64,000 bases of DNA from Bacteroidales bacterium (GTDB lineage: Bacteria; Bacteroidota; Bacteroidia; Bacteroidales; Marinilabiliaceae). A program made the position numbers and the translations under genes. How positions within the stretch are numbered: position 1 is the stretch's first letter; each line of letters begins with the position of its first letter. Positions 1 to 9,647 of the stretch are shown here, in pieces. The stretch is taken from assembly GCA_003249255.1 (NCBI GenBank), contig QKJP01000009.1:1-64000 (forward strand), given 5' to 3'. The notes under the pieces are model-generated. The model saw only the letters and a program-made list of their open reading frames with translations, was not told the DNA's origin and did not search any database.

Positions 1-409
1 GTGCCCTTCATTTTATTTACATAATAATATTACAAAAATGGGGAAAAATACTGACAATTCCTCTATATGGGGAATTACACCCTGTAAGTAAATGAAAAAT
101 AAAACTTTACAATATTAGCTTGACGGCTATGGCATCGGGCAGGTCTGCGTCTCTGTGTTGATGTTTTTTTTGCGTCATACTTATTTTTTTGCGTAATGCA
201 AAATTGCGGATATTCAAACAAAAAAAATGTCAGGATCGTTATTAAACGGTTAGAAAAAATCGCTAGGAAATGTTTTTCTACAACATGTCGCATGCAGCTT
301 ATGATCACTATAAGACTTTGTGGTTGCGACATTTAATTCACATCTTTTTCAACCCAGCGCTCGCACTAGGCTATTAAACTACGCTCCCTTGGAGCTACCC
401 TTTTGCCTA
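1..409. other. intergenic region without a convincing gene
   Basis: No open frame here looks like a protein: the only one of any length, on the minus strand, is rich in poly-lysine/phenylalanine stretches from T- and A-runs. There are two near-copies of a T-run followed by GCGT around 166-215, and a dispersed double-hairpin repeat at its right end, listed separately. Confidence 0.6.
353..399. repeat. dispersed double-hairpin repeat, copy 1
   Basis: A roughly 47-bp unit starting CCCAGCGC and ending GGAGCTAC that recurs at 2742..2789. Its right half folds as GCTCC-CTT-GGAGC; the left half pairs CC.AG with CT.GG imperfectly. The second copy has GTT in the loop of the same stem. It lies just beyond the 3' end of the minus-strand gene 410..943. 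Confidence 0.7.
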
Positions 410-943
410 TTAAAACAAATACTGAACTGCTGCCCCAATTCTCACATAAGATCCATCACGAATGGTATATCTTAACTCTGGTGCTAAGTTAAATTGGTCA
501 GCAATGTGATAATTCATCCCAATACCAATATTTACACCGGCTTCATTGCCAGAATCAGTTGAGCCTGGTACTGTATATGAAGAAGTAAAACCACCAAAAG
601 ATTGAGTTATTGTTTGCGAAGGAATATCAACTTTCCAAAACAAAACCGAAAGCCCGGCTATACCATACACATTAAATTTATCGTCAGTATGAAAGATGTA
701 ATGTGCATCCAAATCTAAAATATTCCAACTCACATAATCCTTTTCAAAGATATGACCGAAGCCAACTGCTGCTTCCCATTCTTCGGTAATGGTATAAGCT
801 GCATTTAAACCAAGACCTGCACTTTTAATTTCGGATGCATAAAATACACCAAGCCCCGCTCTTAAGTTAGCTACATCAAAACTTTGTGCAGAGACACTAA
901 AACCTGAAACAAGCACCATAAGTGCTAAAACTATTATTTTCAT
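410..943 (-). CDS. outer membrane beta-barrel protein (OmpW/opacity-like)
   Basis: 177 residues. The N-terminus is a signal peptide (hydrophobic stretch at residues 3-16, likely cleaved after SVSA-Q). The rest alternates polar and hydrophobic residues with many Gly and aromatics, as in small eight-stranded outer-membrane barrels, and it ends in phenylalanine (YLF), the usual C-terminal signal of such barrels. Phrases such as GVNIGIGMNY and LRYTIRDGSYVRIG are typical strand/turn patterns. Function within the envelope cannot be told from sequence; porin-like or structural roles are both possible. It stands alone, divergent from the peptide transporter to its right, and a TAAATTTG box on the minus strand lies about 18 bp upstream of the start. 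Confidence 0.75.
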   Translation of the reverse strand: MKIIVLALMVLVSGFSVSAQSFDVANLRAGLGVFYASEIKSAGLGLNAAYTITEEWEAAVGFGHIFEKDYVSWNILDLDAHYIFHTDDKFNVYGIAGLSVLFWKVDIPSQTITQSFGGFTSSYTVPGSTDSGNEAGVNIGIGMNYHIADQFNLAPELRYTIRDGSYVRIGAAVQYLF

Positions 944-960
944 TTTTAATTTAGATCATT

Positions 961-968
961 CAAATTTA
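961..968 (-). promoter_or_regulatory. putative -7 box (TAAATTTG) for the barrel gene
   Basis: Read on the minus strand this is TAAATTTG, matching the Bacteroidota sigma-70 -7 consensus TAnnTTTG. It sits 18 bp before the start at 943. I see no clear TTTG box at the expected -33 distance, so the call rests on one element. Confidence 0.35.
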
Positions 969-1024
969 GTTTTTACAGCATAAATAACTATTCTTCATGC
1001 AAAAAGTTTATGCAGGTATTTTTT

Positions 1025-1032
1025 TACATTTG
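1025..1032 (+). promoter_or_regulatory. putative -7 box (TACATTTG) for the POT transporter
   Basis: TACATTTG matches TAnnTTTG and ends 27 bp before the ATG at 1060. The -33 element is weak (a GTTT around 1006). Confidence 0.4.
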
Positions 1033-1059
1033 TAATACATTCATCAAAATACGATTACG

Positions 1060-2589
1060 ATGCCTAATAAAGAAAAAACGCTTTTCGGCCACCCCATAGG
1101 TTTATTTGTTCTGTTTTTTACCGAAATGTGGGAGCGCTTCAGCTTCTACGGAATGAAAGCTCTTCTTATTTTTTATTTGACTAAATATCATTTTTTCACA
1201 GACAGTGGGGCTTCGGGAATAATAGGATCTTACGCTGCCTTGGTTTATGCCTTACCTGTTTTAGGAGGCTACTTGGCAGATAAATATTTAGGATTTAAAA
1301 AAGCAGTGGTATTTGGCGCCATCCTACTTATCATTGGCCACTTAGGTATGGCTTACGAAGGAAACCAGGCCTATATCGAAAATGGAGTTACCATTAGAGA
1401 TGGTTTTGCCATGAAAGCCTTTTATTTATCCATTGCCTTCATTATCATGGGGGTTGGATTTTTAAAGCCAAACATTTCATCGATTGTTGGTAGCTTATAT
1501 CAGGATGGTGATGACAGAAGAGATAGTGGTTTTACCATTTTCTACATGGGTATTAACCTTGGCTCCATTGGTGCTATAATTATTTGTGGATGGTTGGGTG
1601 AAACTTATGGCTGGAGATATGGTTTTGGTGCTGCCGGGATAGGAATGATATTTGGATTACTGACCTTTCTTTGGGGACAAAAATTCTTAAAACATGTGGC
1701 TAACCCACCAAACGCTATTCAACTTAAAAATAAAGTTTTAGGATTAATTTCCACCGAGCACTTAATTTACATCGCAAGCATTGCTGCAATTACCTTCATT
1801 TGGATTTTAATGCAATACCACACAATTGTAGGTTACCTCTTAACTGCATTTATTGGCATGGTTTTATTATTTCTAACCTGGTACATGGCAGTTAAAACTG
1901 ACAAAGTAATTGGAGGTCGAATTTTTGTTTTGATCATTTTAAACATTGCTGCAGTAGTGTATTTTGGTTACATGGAGCAACAGTTTATTTCACTGAACCT
2001 TTATACCGACAGAATTGTAGACCGTGTACTATTTGGCACAGAAATCAAAGCATCTCTATTTGTTAGTCTTAATCCCATCTTTATCATCATTTTCGCACCA
2101 GTTGTAGCATGGCTATGGGTATTTTTAAGTAAACGAAAAATAGAACCCAATGCTCCGGCTAAATTTGGCTGGGGAATTATCCAGGCATCCATTAGTTTTG
2201 GACTATTGGCTTTAGGTGTTCACTGGGTTGGTGCAGATGGAAAAGTGGATATGATTTGGCTCATTCTATCCTATTTAATTGTTACAACAGGCGAATTATT
2301 TTTATCACCCGTGGGGCTTTCTTCAGTTACTAAGTTATCCCCAAAACACATGGTTGGTTTTATGATGGGCGTTTGGTTTTTATTCACCGCAGCAGGTGAA
2401 TATGTAGCAGCGGCCTTATCTAAAATTGCTAATGTAGAAACCATTGGTGGTAAAGTAACCGATATTGCAGAAGCTTATGATGCTTATTCCTTGCTTTACT
2501 CACACATGATGTATTATGGACTAGGATTTGGTATTCTATTATTAATTGCTTCGCCATGGCTGAAAAAGTTAATGCATGGAGTGAAATAA
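1060..2589 (+). CDS. proton-dependent oligopeptide transporter (POT/PTR family, MFS)
   Basis: 509 residues with about 14 predicted membrane helices, the usual size for bacterial di/tripeptide:H+ symporters. The family's proton-coupling motif ExxERF is present in the first helix as E22-M-W-E25-R26-F27, followed by FYGMKALL. The loop after helix 2 has the MFS-type GGYLADKYLGFKKAV, and FYMGINLGSIGA in the fifth helix region is the second PTR2 signature. It would import small peptides across the inner membrane using the proton gradient. It is monocistronic, with a TAnnTTTG box upstream and a hairpin-plus-T-run downstream. Exact peptide specificity cannot be read from the sequence. Confidence 0.93.
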   Translation: MPNKEKTLFGHPIGLFVLFFTEMWERFSFYGMKALLIFYLTKYHFFTDSGASGIIGSYAALVYALPVLGGYLADKYLGFKKAVVFGAILLIIGHLGMAYEGNQAYIENGVTIRDGFAMKAFYLSIAFIIMGVGFLKPNISSIVGSLYQDGDDRRDSGFTIFYMGINLGSIGAIIICGWLGETYGWRYGFGAAGIGMIFGLLTFLWGQKFLKHVANPPNAIQLKNKVLGLISTEHLIYIASIAAITFIWILMQYHTIVGYLLTAFIGMVLLFLTWYMAVKTDKVIGGRIFVLIILNIAAVVYFGYMEQQFISLNLYTDRIVDRVLFGTEIKASLFVSLNPIFIIIFAPVVAWLWVFLSKRKIEPNAPAKFGWGIIQASISFGLLALGVHWVGADGKVDMIWLILSYLIVTTGELFLSPVGLSSVTKLSPKHMVGFMMGVWFLFTAAGEYVAAALSKIANVETIGGKVTDIAEAYDAYSLLYSHMMYYGLGFGILLLIASPWLKKLMHGVK

Positions 2590-2615
2590 TATAACCGCAA
2601 AGACACTAAGAAAAA

Positions 2616-2666
2616 AACGCAGAGGACACAAAGCAAAAATACTTTGTGCGTTTGCGTTATTTTTTT
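2616..2666 (+). terminator. intrinsic terminator after the POT transporter
   Basis: Stem formed by AACGCA...CACAAAG and CTTTGTG...TGCGTT with loop CAAAAATA, followed by a T7 run at 2660-2666. The stem sequence is built from a CGCAAAG/ACGCAGAGG-type segment that resembles the dispersed repeat seen at 28071 and 28450. Confidence 0.65.
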
Positions 2667-2741
2667 GTTCTACAGCTTTCAGGCAGCTTCAGTTTGCTAA
2701 TATTTTTTTTGGGGTGATGATATTTATTTACATTATTTAAT

Positions 2742-2789
2742 CCCAGCGCTTCACACTGGGCTAATTGACAACGCTCCGTTGGAGCTACC
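2742..2789. repeat. dispersed double-hairpin repeat, copy 2
   Basis: Second copy of the unit at 353..399. Both hairpins are cleaner here: CCCAG...CTGGG and GCTCC-GTT-GGAGC. Just to its right, 2813..2826, is CACATCAGCACATT, a motif also found (in whole or nearly so) at 14532, 42869 and 45223, each time 3' of a minus-strand gene. Confidence 0.7.
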
Positions 2790-2907
2790 TAATTTGCATA
2801 TTATATAATTAACACATCAGCACATTAAAAACTGCTGACTGCTGACTGCAAGAGGAAAGTTCATATTATTTTCTTGAATGACTCTTTTCAAAAGAAAACC
2901 TCCATCT

Positions 2908-5900
2908 CTACTTCACCAAAATAATTGGAAAATCCTGTCCAAAGCTATAACCGGTAGGATACTGAGGCGTTAGCATGTATTTTTCGGTTAATTCGGGTAC
3001 TCTGTCTTCTACGTAACCCCGTAACTCATTAGCAGTAATTTTTCCATCAACTACACCGCCATCAGCTTTTCCTTCTAAACCCTCCAATAAAGCGTAAGTA
3101 AAAAGTCCATGTTCCAAATCTTTGGCTTCATTGGCAAATTGAACCGCTCCACTGGCCAATAAAAAATAAGTGCCGGTACTGCGTGCTAATTGTGCAATGG
3201 CTTTTTCCCGTCCGGCTCCACGTTGGTTAAACGCATTAAGCGCACCACCGGATTGACAGGCATCTAAAATATACATTTGCTTACGAGCCTGAATATTCTT
3301 AGAAACTTCCATAAGATCTTTTGCTGAGATGGCTTTTTCAACCAACATTTCATCATTGCCATATAGTTGAGTAACATCATGAGGGATGATAAAAAAATCC
3401 TGATCATCATTTTCACCTGAAACACTCATGGCACCATGACCGGCATAATAGAAAATAAATACATCTTCAGCTCCGGCTTTGGATTTTATTTCGTTAAACA
3501 CTTCTGTAATCTTTTTTTTATTAACCTCATCATCTGTTATAAAATACTCTTCTACAGAAGCAAACATGGCTTTTGCATTTTTCTTCACTGATTTGGAATA
3601 AGCCTTGGCATCATTTACTGCATAACTTAAGTTATAGGAAGGATTTTGATATTCATTTACTCCAACAGTCATGATATATAAATCAACTTCCGACTCTATT
3701 CCGTCGTAAAAAACCTTTACTTCCACTGGTTCTGATTCCGTACGATCGTGATTAAAAGCCACTGCTGTAATGTTATTCTCTCCGGTTAGCAAGGGGATTT
3801 CTATATTTTCCTTATATGCTTTACCTGAGCGTTTTTTGGTTCCATCATATTTTACATTTTCGATAAGCTTCCCATTATTGTAAATTCTTAACTCGTCGAC
3901 ACCACCCCCATTATCCATGGTTTCAAAAGATAAAGTAATGTTACTTGCAAACCATTGTAAAGAATCAGAAAACTCGGTATTATCCGATGGTAGATCTATC
4001 GTAACATCAGGACTTTCTTTAACCAGATTCTCAAGATTTAAAAGCTCACTCGTAAATTCTTCGCCTTCCACAATGCGTTTAATCAAATTAGGACTGTAAT
4101 ACTTTTCAAAAAGTGAAGATACTGGAATCACCTCAAGTCCGGATACATAATTAATCTGCTTTAAAGCTTTGGGAGACCCATCAAAATACCCTTGCGGATT
4201 TTTGGCCAACCAGTTTTCTTCATCGATTTGAATGTAAGTATAAAGTTCTTTTTGATCGTCCAAATTCCAAACCTTTATTTCACCATCCACAGAGCAAGAC
4301 ACTAAACGATTTCCATCCTTAGAAACTTCAAGGGAGGTAACTGCTCCCGAATGCCCTTTCAAGCGGCCTACCTCTTTATTCGATTGCGGATCCCATAATA
4401 CAATATCACGATCTTTTCCTCCCGAAATGACAAATCGATTTTGAGGATCAAATACAACTGAGGTTACACCTGATTTATGCAATGAGTGTTTATTAATTAA
4501 CATACCGGATAATAAATCCCACACTTTCACATAGCCATCGATGCTTGAAGTAACCATTTCTTTGCCTGAAGAGCTAAAACTAAAATCTGATATTACACGG
4601 CTATGACCTACCATGGAACGAAACACTTCTCCTCCATCGGTTTCAAACAACACTAATTTATAACCTAATGTTGAACTTATCACATATAAATCATGAGGTG
4701 TAAAACCAACTGTATAATGCCCTGAATTATCATTTTTATAATAACGAAGGGGCTTTCCACTTTCAACTTCCCACATAGAAGCGGTTGCATCCCATGATCC
4801 ACTAACCAAATATTTATCATCTGAACTAAACTTTACATCAAACACCAAAGCCCCGTGTCCTTTTAAGGTTCTGATTTCTTTGCCACTTTCAATGTCCCAT
4901 AACTTTACGCTATGATCTCCACTGCCTGTGGCCAAATATTTACCATTATGGCTAATGGCGGTACAAATCACAGATTTCTCATGGCCTTTAAATCTTTTTT
5001 CAATTTTACCGGTTTGAATATTCAGCATTATTGCATCTGACCCTACTTGACCTTTTACAATATACTTTCCGCTTGGATGAAGGGAAGCTCTTGACTTATT
5101 GGCCAAGTAAGATATCAGGTGAGTCTGCGACCAGTTTCCATCATCCAATCCCAGTTTATCAGATGGTTTATACCTTAAATAACCTTCTAATTCCCGTTCT
5201 TTTTTACCGGTGGCAATACTCCAAATCGCAGCCGTATTATCATCATTTGTGGCCAACACCTTATTCCCTTTAGCACTAAAAGCTGGTTGACAATCAATGC
5301 CTTCGGTTTTTAAAAACAGAACTTCTTTGTTATCGTTTAAACTAAAGATCCTTGATTCATCATCTGATACCACTACAATATGCTTGTTATCCGGACTAAA
5401 ATAAATGCCGGATACCCAATCGTTTTGGATGTCAAACTGCATCAATTTACTTCCATTTCCAGCATTCCAAATAACTAAATCTGAATACTTATCGCAACTT
5501 GCTAAATACTTTCCATCCGGACTATAAGCGATTCTTATCTGGCATCCATTACAAGGCTGAGCTTCATTAGGATCCATTTTAAACAACTCATTACCGGTAT
5601 TGGTATCAAACACTTTAATGTATTTTTTCCCTGATGAAATGGCTATTTGTTCTTTTAGAGGATGGAAAGCATAACTAAACGCATTTTCAATTTTGCAGCT
5701 CACTTCTGAAGTTGAGCCGGCTAAAGAAACAAGATTAACCTCATCTTTTCCCATGTATTTAGGGACTATATTTCCATCAGCAGAAAACCATTGAGGATTA
5801 CACATCGCTCGTGAACCTCTTTTATGATAAGTAATAGCTTCACCAGTCAAGGCGTCCCAAACGTATAAATTATTAAATTCATCAACCGTCATGATTTTTG

Positions 5901-6300
5901 TATCATCCGGGCTAAAACAGGCTTTTCGTATTTTATCTTCGGCATGCTGTATGGTGGATATTGCATTTCCGGTGCTTACATTATACACAACAGCCATGTT
6001 ATCATTGGACGTACTTAATAAGTATTTTCCATCTGAGCTAAAATAAAGAAATAGAATTCCACCGGTTTGCTGAGCCAGCGTACGTATTTCTTTACCGCTT
6101 GCTACATTCCATAACTTAATTGTGCTATCGAAGCTTCCTGTTGCCACATATTTTCCATCCGGACTATAAGCTACACTACTGACGTAACGAGAATGCCCTT
6201 TTTGAATAACGGTCTCAACATTAGATTGAGCAAACACTTGTCCCGAACCAACTAATAGAAATAAGGATACAATAAAATGTAGTTTGTTGTAGATTTTCAT
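2908..6300 (-). CDS. secreted WD40-repeat / caspase-fold (peptidase C14) protein
   Basis: 1130 residues. A signal peptide (about 1-24) is followed by a long series of WD40 blades up to about residue 700, many with the phrase FSPDGKY or FSSDGKYL and ending IKLWD/VKVWD, enough for about two seven-bladed propellers. A linker region of about 150 residues resembles an extracellular Ig-like module. The C-terminal 259 residues (from about 872) form a caspase-like domain: the catalytic His is in YYAGHG (H955) and the catalytic Cys in LDACQSGG (C1015). It probably acts in the periplasm or on the cell surface as a protease or protease-like effector, with the propellers binding partners. The TPR/SpoIIE gene lies 35 bp upstream on the same strand, so the two are likely cotranscribed. 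Confidence 0.85.
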   Translation of the reverse strand: MKIYNKLHFIVSLFLLVGSGQVFAQSNVETVIQKGHSRYVSSVAYSPDGKYVATGSFDSTIKLWNVASGKEIRTLAQQTGGILFLYFSSDGKYLLSTSNDNMAVVYNVSTGNAISTIQHAEDKIRKACFSPDDTKIMTVDEFNNLYVWDALTGEAITYHKRGSRAMCNPQWFSADGNIVPKYMGKDEVNLVSLAGSTSEVSCKIENAFSYAFHPLKEQIAISSGKKYIKVFDTNTGNELFKMDPNEAQPCNGCQIRIAYSPDGKYLASCDKYSDLVIWNAGNGSKLMQFDIQNDWVSGIYFSPDNKHIVVVSDDESRIFSLNDNKEVLFLKTEGIDCQPAFSAKGNKVLATNDDNTAAIWSIATGKKERELEGYLRYKPSDKLGLDDGNWSQTHLISYLANKSRASLHPSGKYIVKGQVGSDAIMLNIQTGKIEKRFKGHEKSVICTAISHNGKYLATGSGDHSVKLWDIESGKEIRTLKGHGALVFDVKFSSDDKYLVSGSWDATASMWEVESGKPLRYYKNDNSGHYTVGFTPHDLYVISSTLGYKLVLFETDGGEVFRSMVGHSRVISDFSFSSSGKEMVTSSIDGYVKVWDLLSGMLINKHSLHKSGVTSVVFDPQNRFVISGGKDRDIVLWDPQSNKEVGRLKGHSGAVTSLEVSKDGNRLVSCSVDGEIKVWNLDDQKELYTYIQIDEENWLAKNPQGYFDGSPKALKQINYVSGLEVIPVSSLFEKYYSPNLIKRIVEGEEFTSELLNLENLVKESPDVTIDLPSDNTEFSDSLQWFASNITLSFETMDNGGGVDELRIYNNGKLIENVKYDGTKKRSGKAYKENIEIPLLTGENNITAVAFNHDRTESEPVEVKVFYDGIESEVDLYIMTVGVNEYQNPSYNLSYAVNDAKAYSKSVKKNAKAMFASVEEYFITDDEVNKKKITEVFNEIKSKAGAEDVFIFYYAGHGAMSVSGENDDQDFFIIPHDVTQLYGNDEMLVEKAISAKDLMEVSKNIQARKQMYILDACQSGGALNAFNQRGAGREKAIAQLARSTGTYFLLASGAVQFANEAKDLEHGLFTYALLEGLEGKADGGVVDGKITANELRGYVEDRVPELTEKYMLTPQYPTGYSFGQDFPIILVK

Positions 6301-6335
6301 GGGTTATAATTAGTATTGATTATTTTTTTCTTTTT

Positions 6336-8528
6336 TTACATTCTGAAGCCTAGTAAAATGATATCATCCACTTGTTCTTCATCCCCCATCCACTCTTCAA
6401 TGGTTCTATCAAGAATTTCTTTTTGTTCAGCCATGGGCTTTTGATGAATTTCAAGCAAGAGATTCTGAAGCTTTTTTACCATAAACTTCTTTCCATCCGG
6501 CCCTCCAAATTGATCTTGATAACCATCTGAAAACATGTAAAAACAAGTAGGCTCATCCACTTCAATGGTATGATTAGTAAACGAACTGGACTCGTGAGCT
6601 GTAATCCCGATTGGCATTTTATCGCCTTTTACCTTAGTTACTTCACCTCGTTTGATGTAAACTAAAGGATTTTTTGCTCCGGCAAATTCCACTATTCTAT
6701 TATCTATATCAATGGAACACAAGGCCATATCCATCCCATCTTTATTCTCTGTTTCGGATTGATTTAAGGCTTCCTGAACCTCTTCACTAAGGGTTTCTAA
6801 AATTTTATCCGGAGAGGTTTCTCCTTTTGTTAAGACAATTGAATCTAAAAAGGAATTTCCCAACATACTCATAAAAGCACCCGGCACGCCATGTCCTGTA
6901 CAATCAATGGCTGAAACAATGAAGCGGTTATTCTTCTTTCCAAACCAATAAAAGTCACCACTTACAATATCCTTAGGTTTAAAAAGGATAAAGGCTTCAG
7001 GTAAAAATTTAAGCAGCTTGGTGATATCTTCCAGCATGGCATCCTGGATGTTCTTGGCATAATTAATACTATCTGTTAAATCAATGTTCTTTTCTTCAAT
7101 TTCTTTCTTTTGCCGTGCAATTTGTCGATTTTGAACTCCAAGTTGCTCATTTTTATAAGAAATTAAACGATTGGATTTTTTCTTCGAATTGTACAGAAAG
7201 TATATCACCACCACCACAAACAGGGCTAAAATTATTAAGCCAATCAAATAATAACCAACTGTTTGTTGACGATTGATCTCAATCTCTTTCAACTTATTAT
7301 CCTGAATAACCTTATCCGTTTCGTAGCGGATACGTGCATTCTCTGCTGCCTTTAACATATTGGCCTCAAATACTGAATCTGCATACGCTTTATGCAATTG
7401 ATGATACTCTAATGCCGTCTTAAATTCACCTTTTAATTTAGCAACGGTACTTAACAAGCGGTAATCTTCACTTATTATCTCTTTATAACTTATTCCCTTT
7501 GCTTTTACAAGGCTGTTATTAAGGTAGTTAGAAGCATCCTCCAAGGCAGATTTTAAATCTCTTTGACCTTGACGAGTCATTCCACTCTCCAGATACAAAG
7601 TCCCCATATCATAATACACCAAAGCAATTCCCTTGCTGTCTTTGGCCATATATTTATTGGTTAAAGCTTTACGATAATAAGCTAAAGACAATTCTGAATT
7701 CCCTAGGGCCGAGTATATTAAGCCAAGCTGCCGGTAACAATTTCCAATGCCACTGTAATCATTAATCCCAGATTTAAGACTTAATGCCTGCTCAAATAAA
7801 CGAGTAGCTGACTCATATTCTTTTTCGTAGGTATAAATCCCACCTAAGGAATATTGACAATCCGATAAACCTCTTAACGCTTCCTGATTTTTATTATCCT
7901 TCTTTAGAACAGAATTGTATTGCTTCTCGGCAGTTTTAAAAAAATTCACAGCCTCATCAGCCTGCCCCAACTTCACATACAAGAAACCAAGATTATAATT
8001 TCCATGAGCCAATTCTAATATCTGACCTGTTTCAACATTAAGTTTTAAAGCACTTAAACGATACTCCATGGCTTTATCATAAATCTCAGATTCCTGATAC
8101 ACCAATGCAATACTATTTAAGGATGCAGCCATCCCTTCTTTATCGTTTAAATTTTTATCCGTCTCGTAAGCTTCGAGGGCATATTTTAAAGCACTTTTAT
8201 AATCCCGCTGATGCAGATAAACCAAACTAATATTGTATAAAAAGGGAGCATATTTCTGTAAATCATTGATTACACGAGCCGAATTAGCACCTTTGTTGTA
8301 ATATGCTAAAGCACTATCGGGCTGATTGGCTTTAAAATACTCACTTCCAATTTCTTTATACCCTATAATCAAACTATCAACAAGTTCATCCTTCTCCCAT
8401 TGTTGGATCTTTTTTATAAGAAGTTGAAGCGGATCCGAATCACGCAAAAAAACACCTTCTTGTCCAAAAACAGAAAATCCCCCGAAGGTTAGCAATAAAA
8501 ATATTGAAAAAACAAAACGTATATACAT
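6336..8528 (-). CDS. TPR sensor with SpoIIE/PP2C-type phosphatase domain
   Basis: 730 residues. Signal peptide or N-terminal anchor (1-22); TPR repeats from about 55 to 400 (recurring AxxxYNxG..Y.. patterns); one membrane helix at about 425-447; a charged coiled coil at about 450-490; and a C-terminal SpoIIE-type serine phosphatase from about 510, with GDFYW and the metal-site phrase DCTGHGVPGAF (542-552) plus FSDGYQDQFGG near the end. The layout suggests a periplasmic TPR sensor controlling a cytoplasmic PP2C-like phosphatase, as in Bacteroidota partner-switching systems. No anti-sigma kinase or STAS partner is adjacent; a STAS-like protein at 57.6 kb is too distant to link. It is the first gene of the unit ending in the caspase-fold protein. 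Confidence 0.85.
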   Translation of the reverse strand: MYIRFVFSIFLLLTFGGFSVFGQEGVFLRDSDPLQLLIKKIQQWEKDELVDSLIIGYKEIGSEYFKANQPDSALAYYNKGANSARVINDLQKYAPFLYNISLVYLHQRDYKSALKYALEAYETDKNLNDKEGMAASLNSIALVYQESEIYDKAMEYRLSALKLNVETGQILELAHGNYNLGFLYVKLGQADEAVNFFKTAEKQYNSVLKKDNKNQEALRGLSDCQYSLGGIYTYEKEYESATRLFEQALSLKSGINDYSGIGNCYRQLGLIYSALGNSELSLAYYRKALTNKYMAKDSKGIALVYYDMGTLYLESGMTRQGQRDLKSALEDASNYLNNSLVKAKGISYKEIISEDYRLLSTVAKLKGEFKTALEYHQLHKAYADSVFEANMLKAAENARIRYETDKVIQDNKLKEIEINRQQTVGYYLIGLIILALFVVVVIYFLYNSKKKSNRLISYKNEQLGVQNRQIARQKKEIEEKNIDLTDSINYAKNIQDAMLEDITKLLKFLPEAFILFKPKDIVSGDFYWFGKKNNRFIVSAIDCTGHGVPGAFMSMLGNSFLDSIVLTKGETSPDKILETLSEEVQEALNQSETENKDGMDMALCSIDIDNRIVEFAGAKNPLVYIKRGEVTKVKGDKMPIGITAHESSSFTNHTIEVDEPTCFYMFSDGYQDQFGGPDGKKFMVKKLQNLLLEIHQKPMAEQKEILDRTIEEWMGDEEQVDDIILLGFRM

Positions 8529-8623
8529 GTATGCAAGATAATCAATTCAATTGTATTGAAACTCTGCTTTAGTTTGAAAGTTTATTTGTATTTTGACCTT
8601 CTAATAATAAAAACATCAGACTT

Positions 8624-9448
8624 ATGACTAAACTACTAACTCTTTTACTGTGTTGTTTCCTATCTATTCCTGCGTTTGCCCAAGCCGATAAATATACTGC
8701 AATGCTTCTCACCATAGATGGTCAAGGAATTGTAAAACGTGATACTAAAAAAACAGAAATTCGCGTACCGGATCAATTTTATCCCGGAGATGTCATCTCA
8801 ATAAAAAAAGGAAGTGCAATTATCCTTCTTTTCTCAGGTGAAGAGGTTATAATTAACAATGGAAAATCCTATACCATACCTGAAGATGCCAACTCTAATA
8901 CTGAATTATATAACATCGCAAACAACGATAAAGCGAACCAAAGTCTATTTGCTCCATCTGCAATGGCACATAGCGTTAGAGGTCCTTATGCCGTATTTCC
9001 TATGAATTCAAAAATTTTAAATGATGAACGTGTAACCTTACAATTTGGTTATGAAAACACCTCTAAGCTCGCTCTTCATTTAAAAGTGTATGATTCAAAA
9101 AACCAAAAACTTGTGTTTGAGCAAAAAAATATTGCTAATCCAACAATTTCTTTGAATCCTGAATTATTTACAGAAGGTAAAAGCTACCATTGGCAACTTT
9201 TAAATACGCCTAAAGGAAATCTGGAAACAGGTTCAATTGTAATGCCATCAAAAATTGAAAACGATAAATTCAGTAAACAATTAAATCCTCAATCTCATGC
9301 GGATTACCTGAGCTTAATTTCTTCACTTTACGAAAACAAATATAAGTTTGCTGCTTATTATTACGCTGCAGATGCAGCAGAAAAGTATCCTGATATCAAA
9401 GCCTACTCTGTTCTGATTGAGATTATGAAAGGAACTTATAAAAATTAA
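8624..9448 (+). CDS. secreted protein with FecR-like N-terminal region
   Basis: 274 residues. Clear signal peptide (MTKLLTLLLCCFLSIPAFAQ, cleavage after AFA). Residues 30-85 carry a pattern resembling FecR/LPXTG-type beta domains: a GDVISIKKGSAIILLFSGEEV stretch is like the GD.I.....G.a.l.f.dG phrase of that fold. The middle is beta-rich and the C-terminal 50 residues are helical (YAADAAEKYPDIKAY), TPR-like. I do not recognise the full-length family. It is divergent from the SpoIIE/caspase pair, sharing a 95-bp intergenic region, so a common regulatory role is possible but unproven. Confidence 0.65.
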   Translation: MTKLLTLLLCCFLSIPAFAQADKYTAMLLTIDGQGIVKRDTKKTEIRVPDQFYPGDVISIKKGSAIILLFSGEEVIINNGKSYTIPEDANSNTELYNIANNDKANQSLFAPSAMAHSVRGPYAVFPMNSKILNDERVTLQFGYENTSKLALHLKVYDSKNQKLVFEQKNIANPTISLNPELFTEGKSYHWQLLNTPKGNLETGSIVMPSKIENDKFSKQLNPQSHADYLSLISSLYENKYKFAAYYYAADAAEKYPDIKAYSVLIEIMKGTYKN

Positions 9449-9604
9449 GGACATCGGATATCATACCGACATTAAAGAATTCAGTGTTGTTGCCGGGGTT
9501 CTATACTAGAACAGTGCAGCCTAAAACGTGATCAAACCGTAACTTGGGGAAGTTATAAAAGCCTATTTAAATCTTTCTATTCGTACCCCCTTAAATTGAT
9601 CTTT

Positions 9605-9638
9605 AAAAAAGAGGTTGATCGTTCAATCATCAACCTCT
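9605..9638 (-). terminator. intrinsic terminator of the UspA gene
   Basis: Perfect 9-bp stem GAGGTTGAT/ATCAACCTC (9611-9619 with 9629-9637), followed on the minus strand by six T (9610-9605). It lies right after the stop codon of the universal stress protein gene. Confidence 0.75.
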
Positions 9639-9647
9639 CACGTCTTT

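Noticed and set aside
75-332. 85-codon minus-strand frame at the left end
   Set aside because: Low-complexity, T-run derived residues, no promoter or family resemblance, not in line with neighbouring gene composition.
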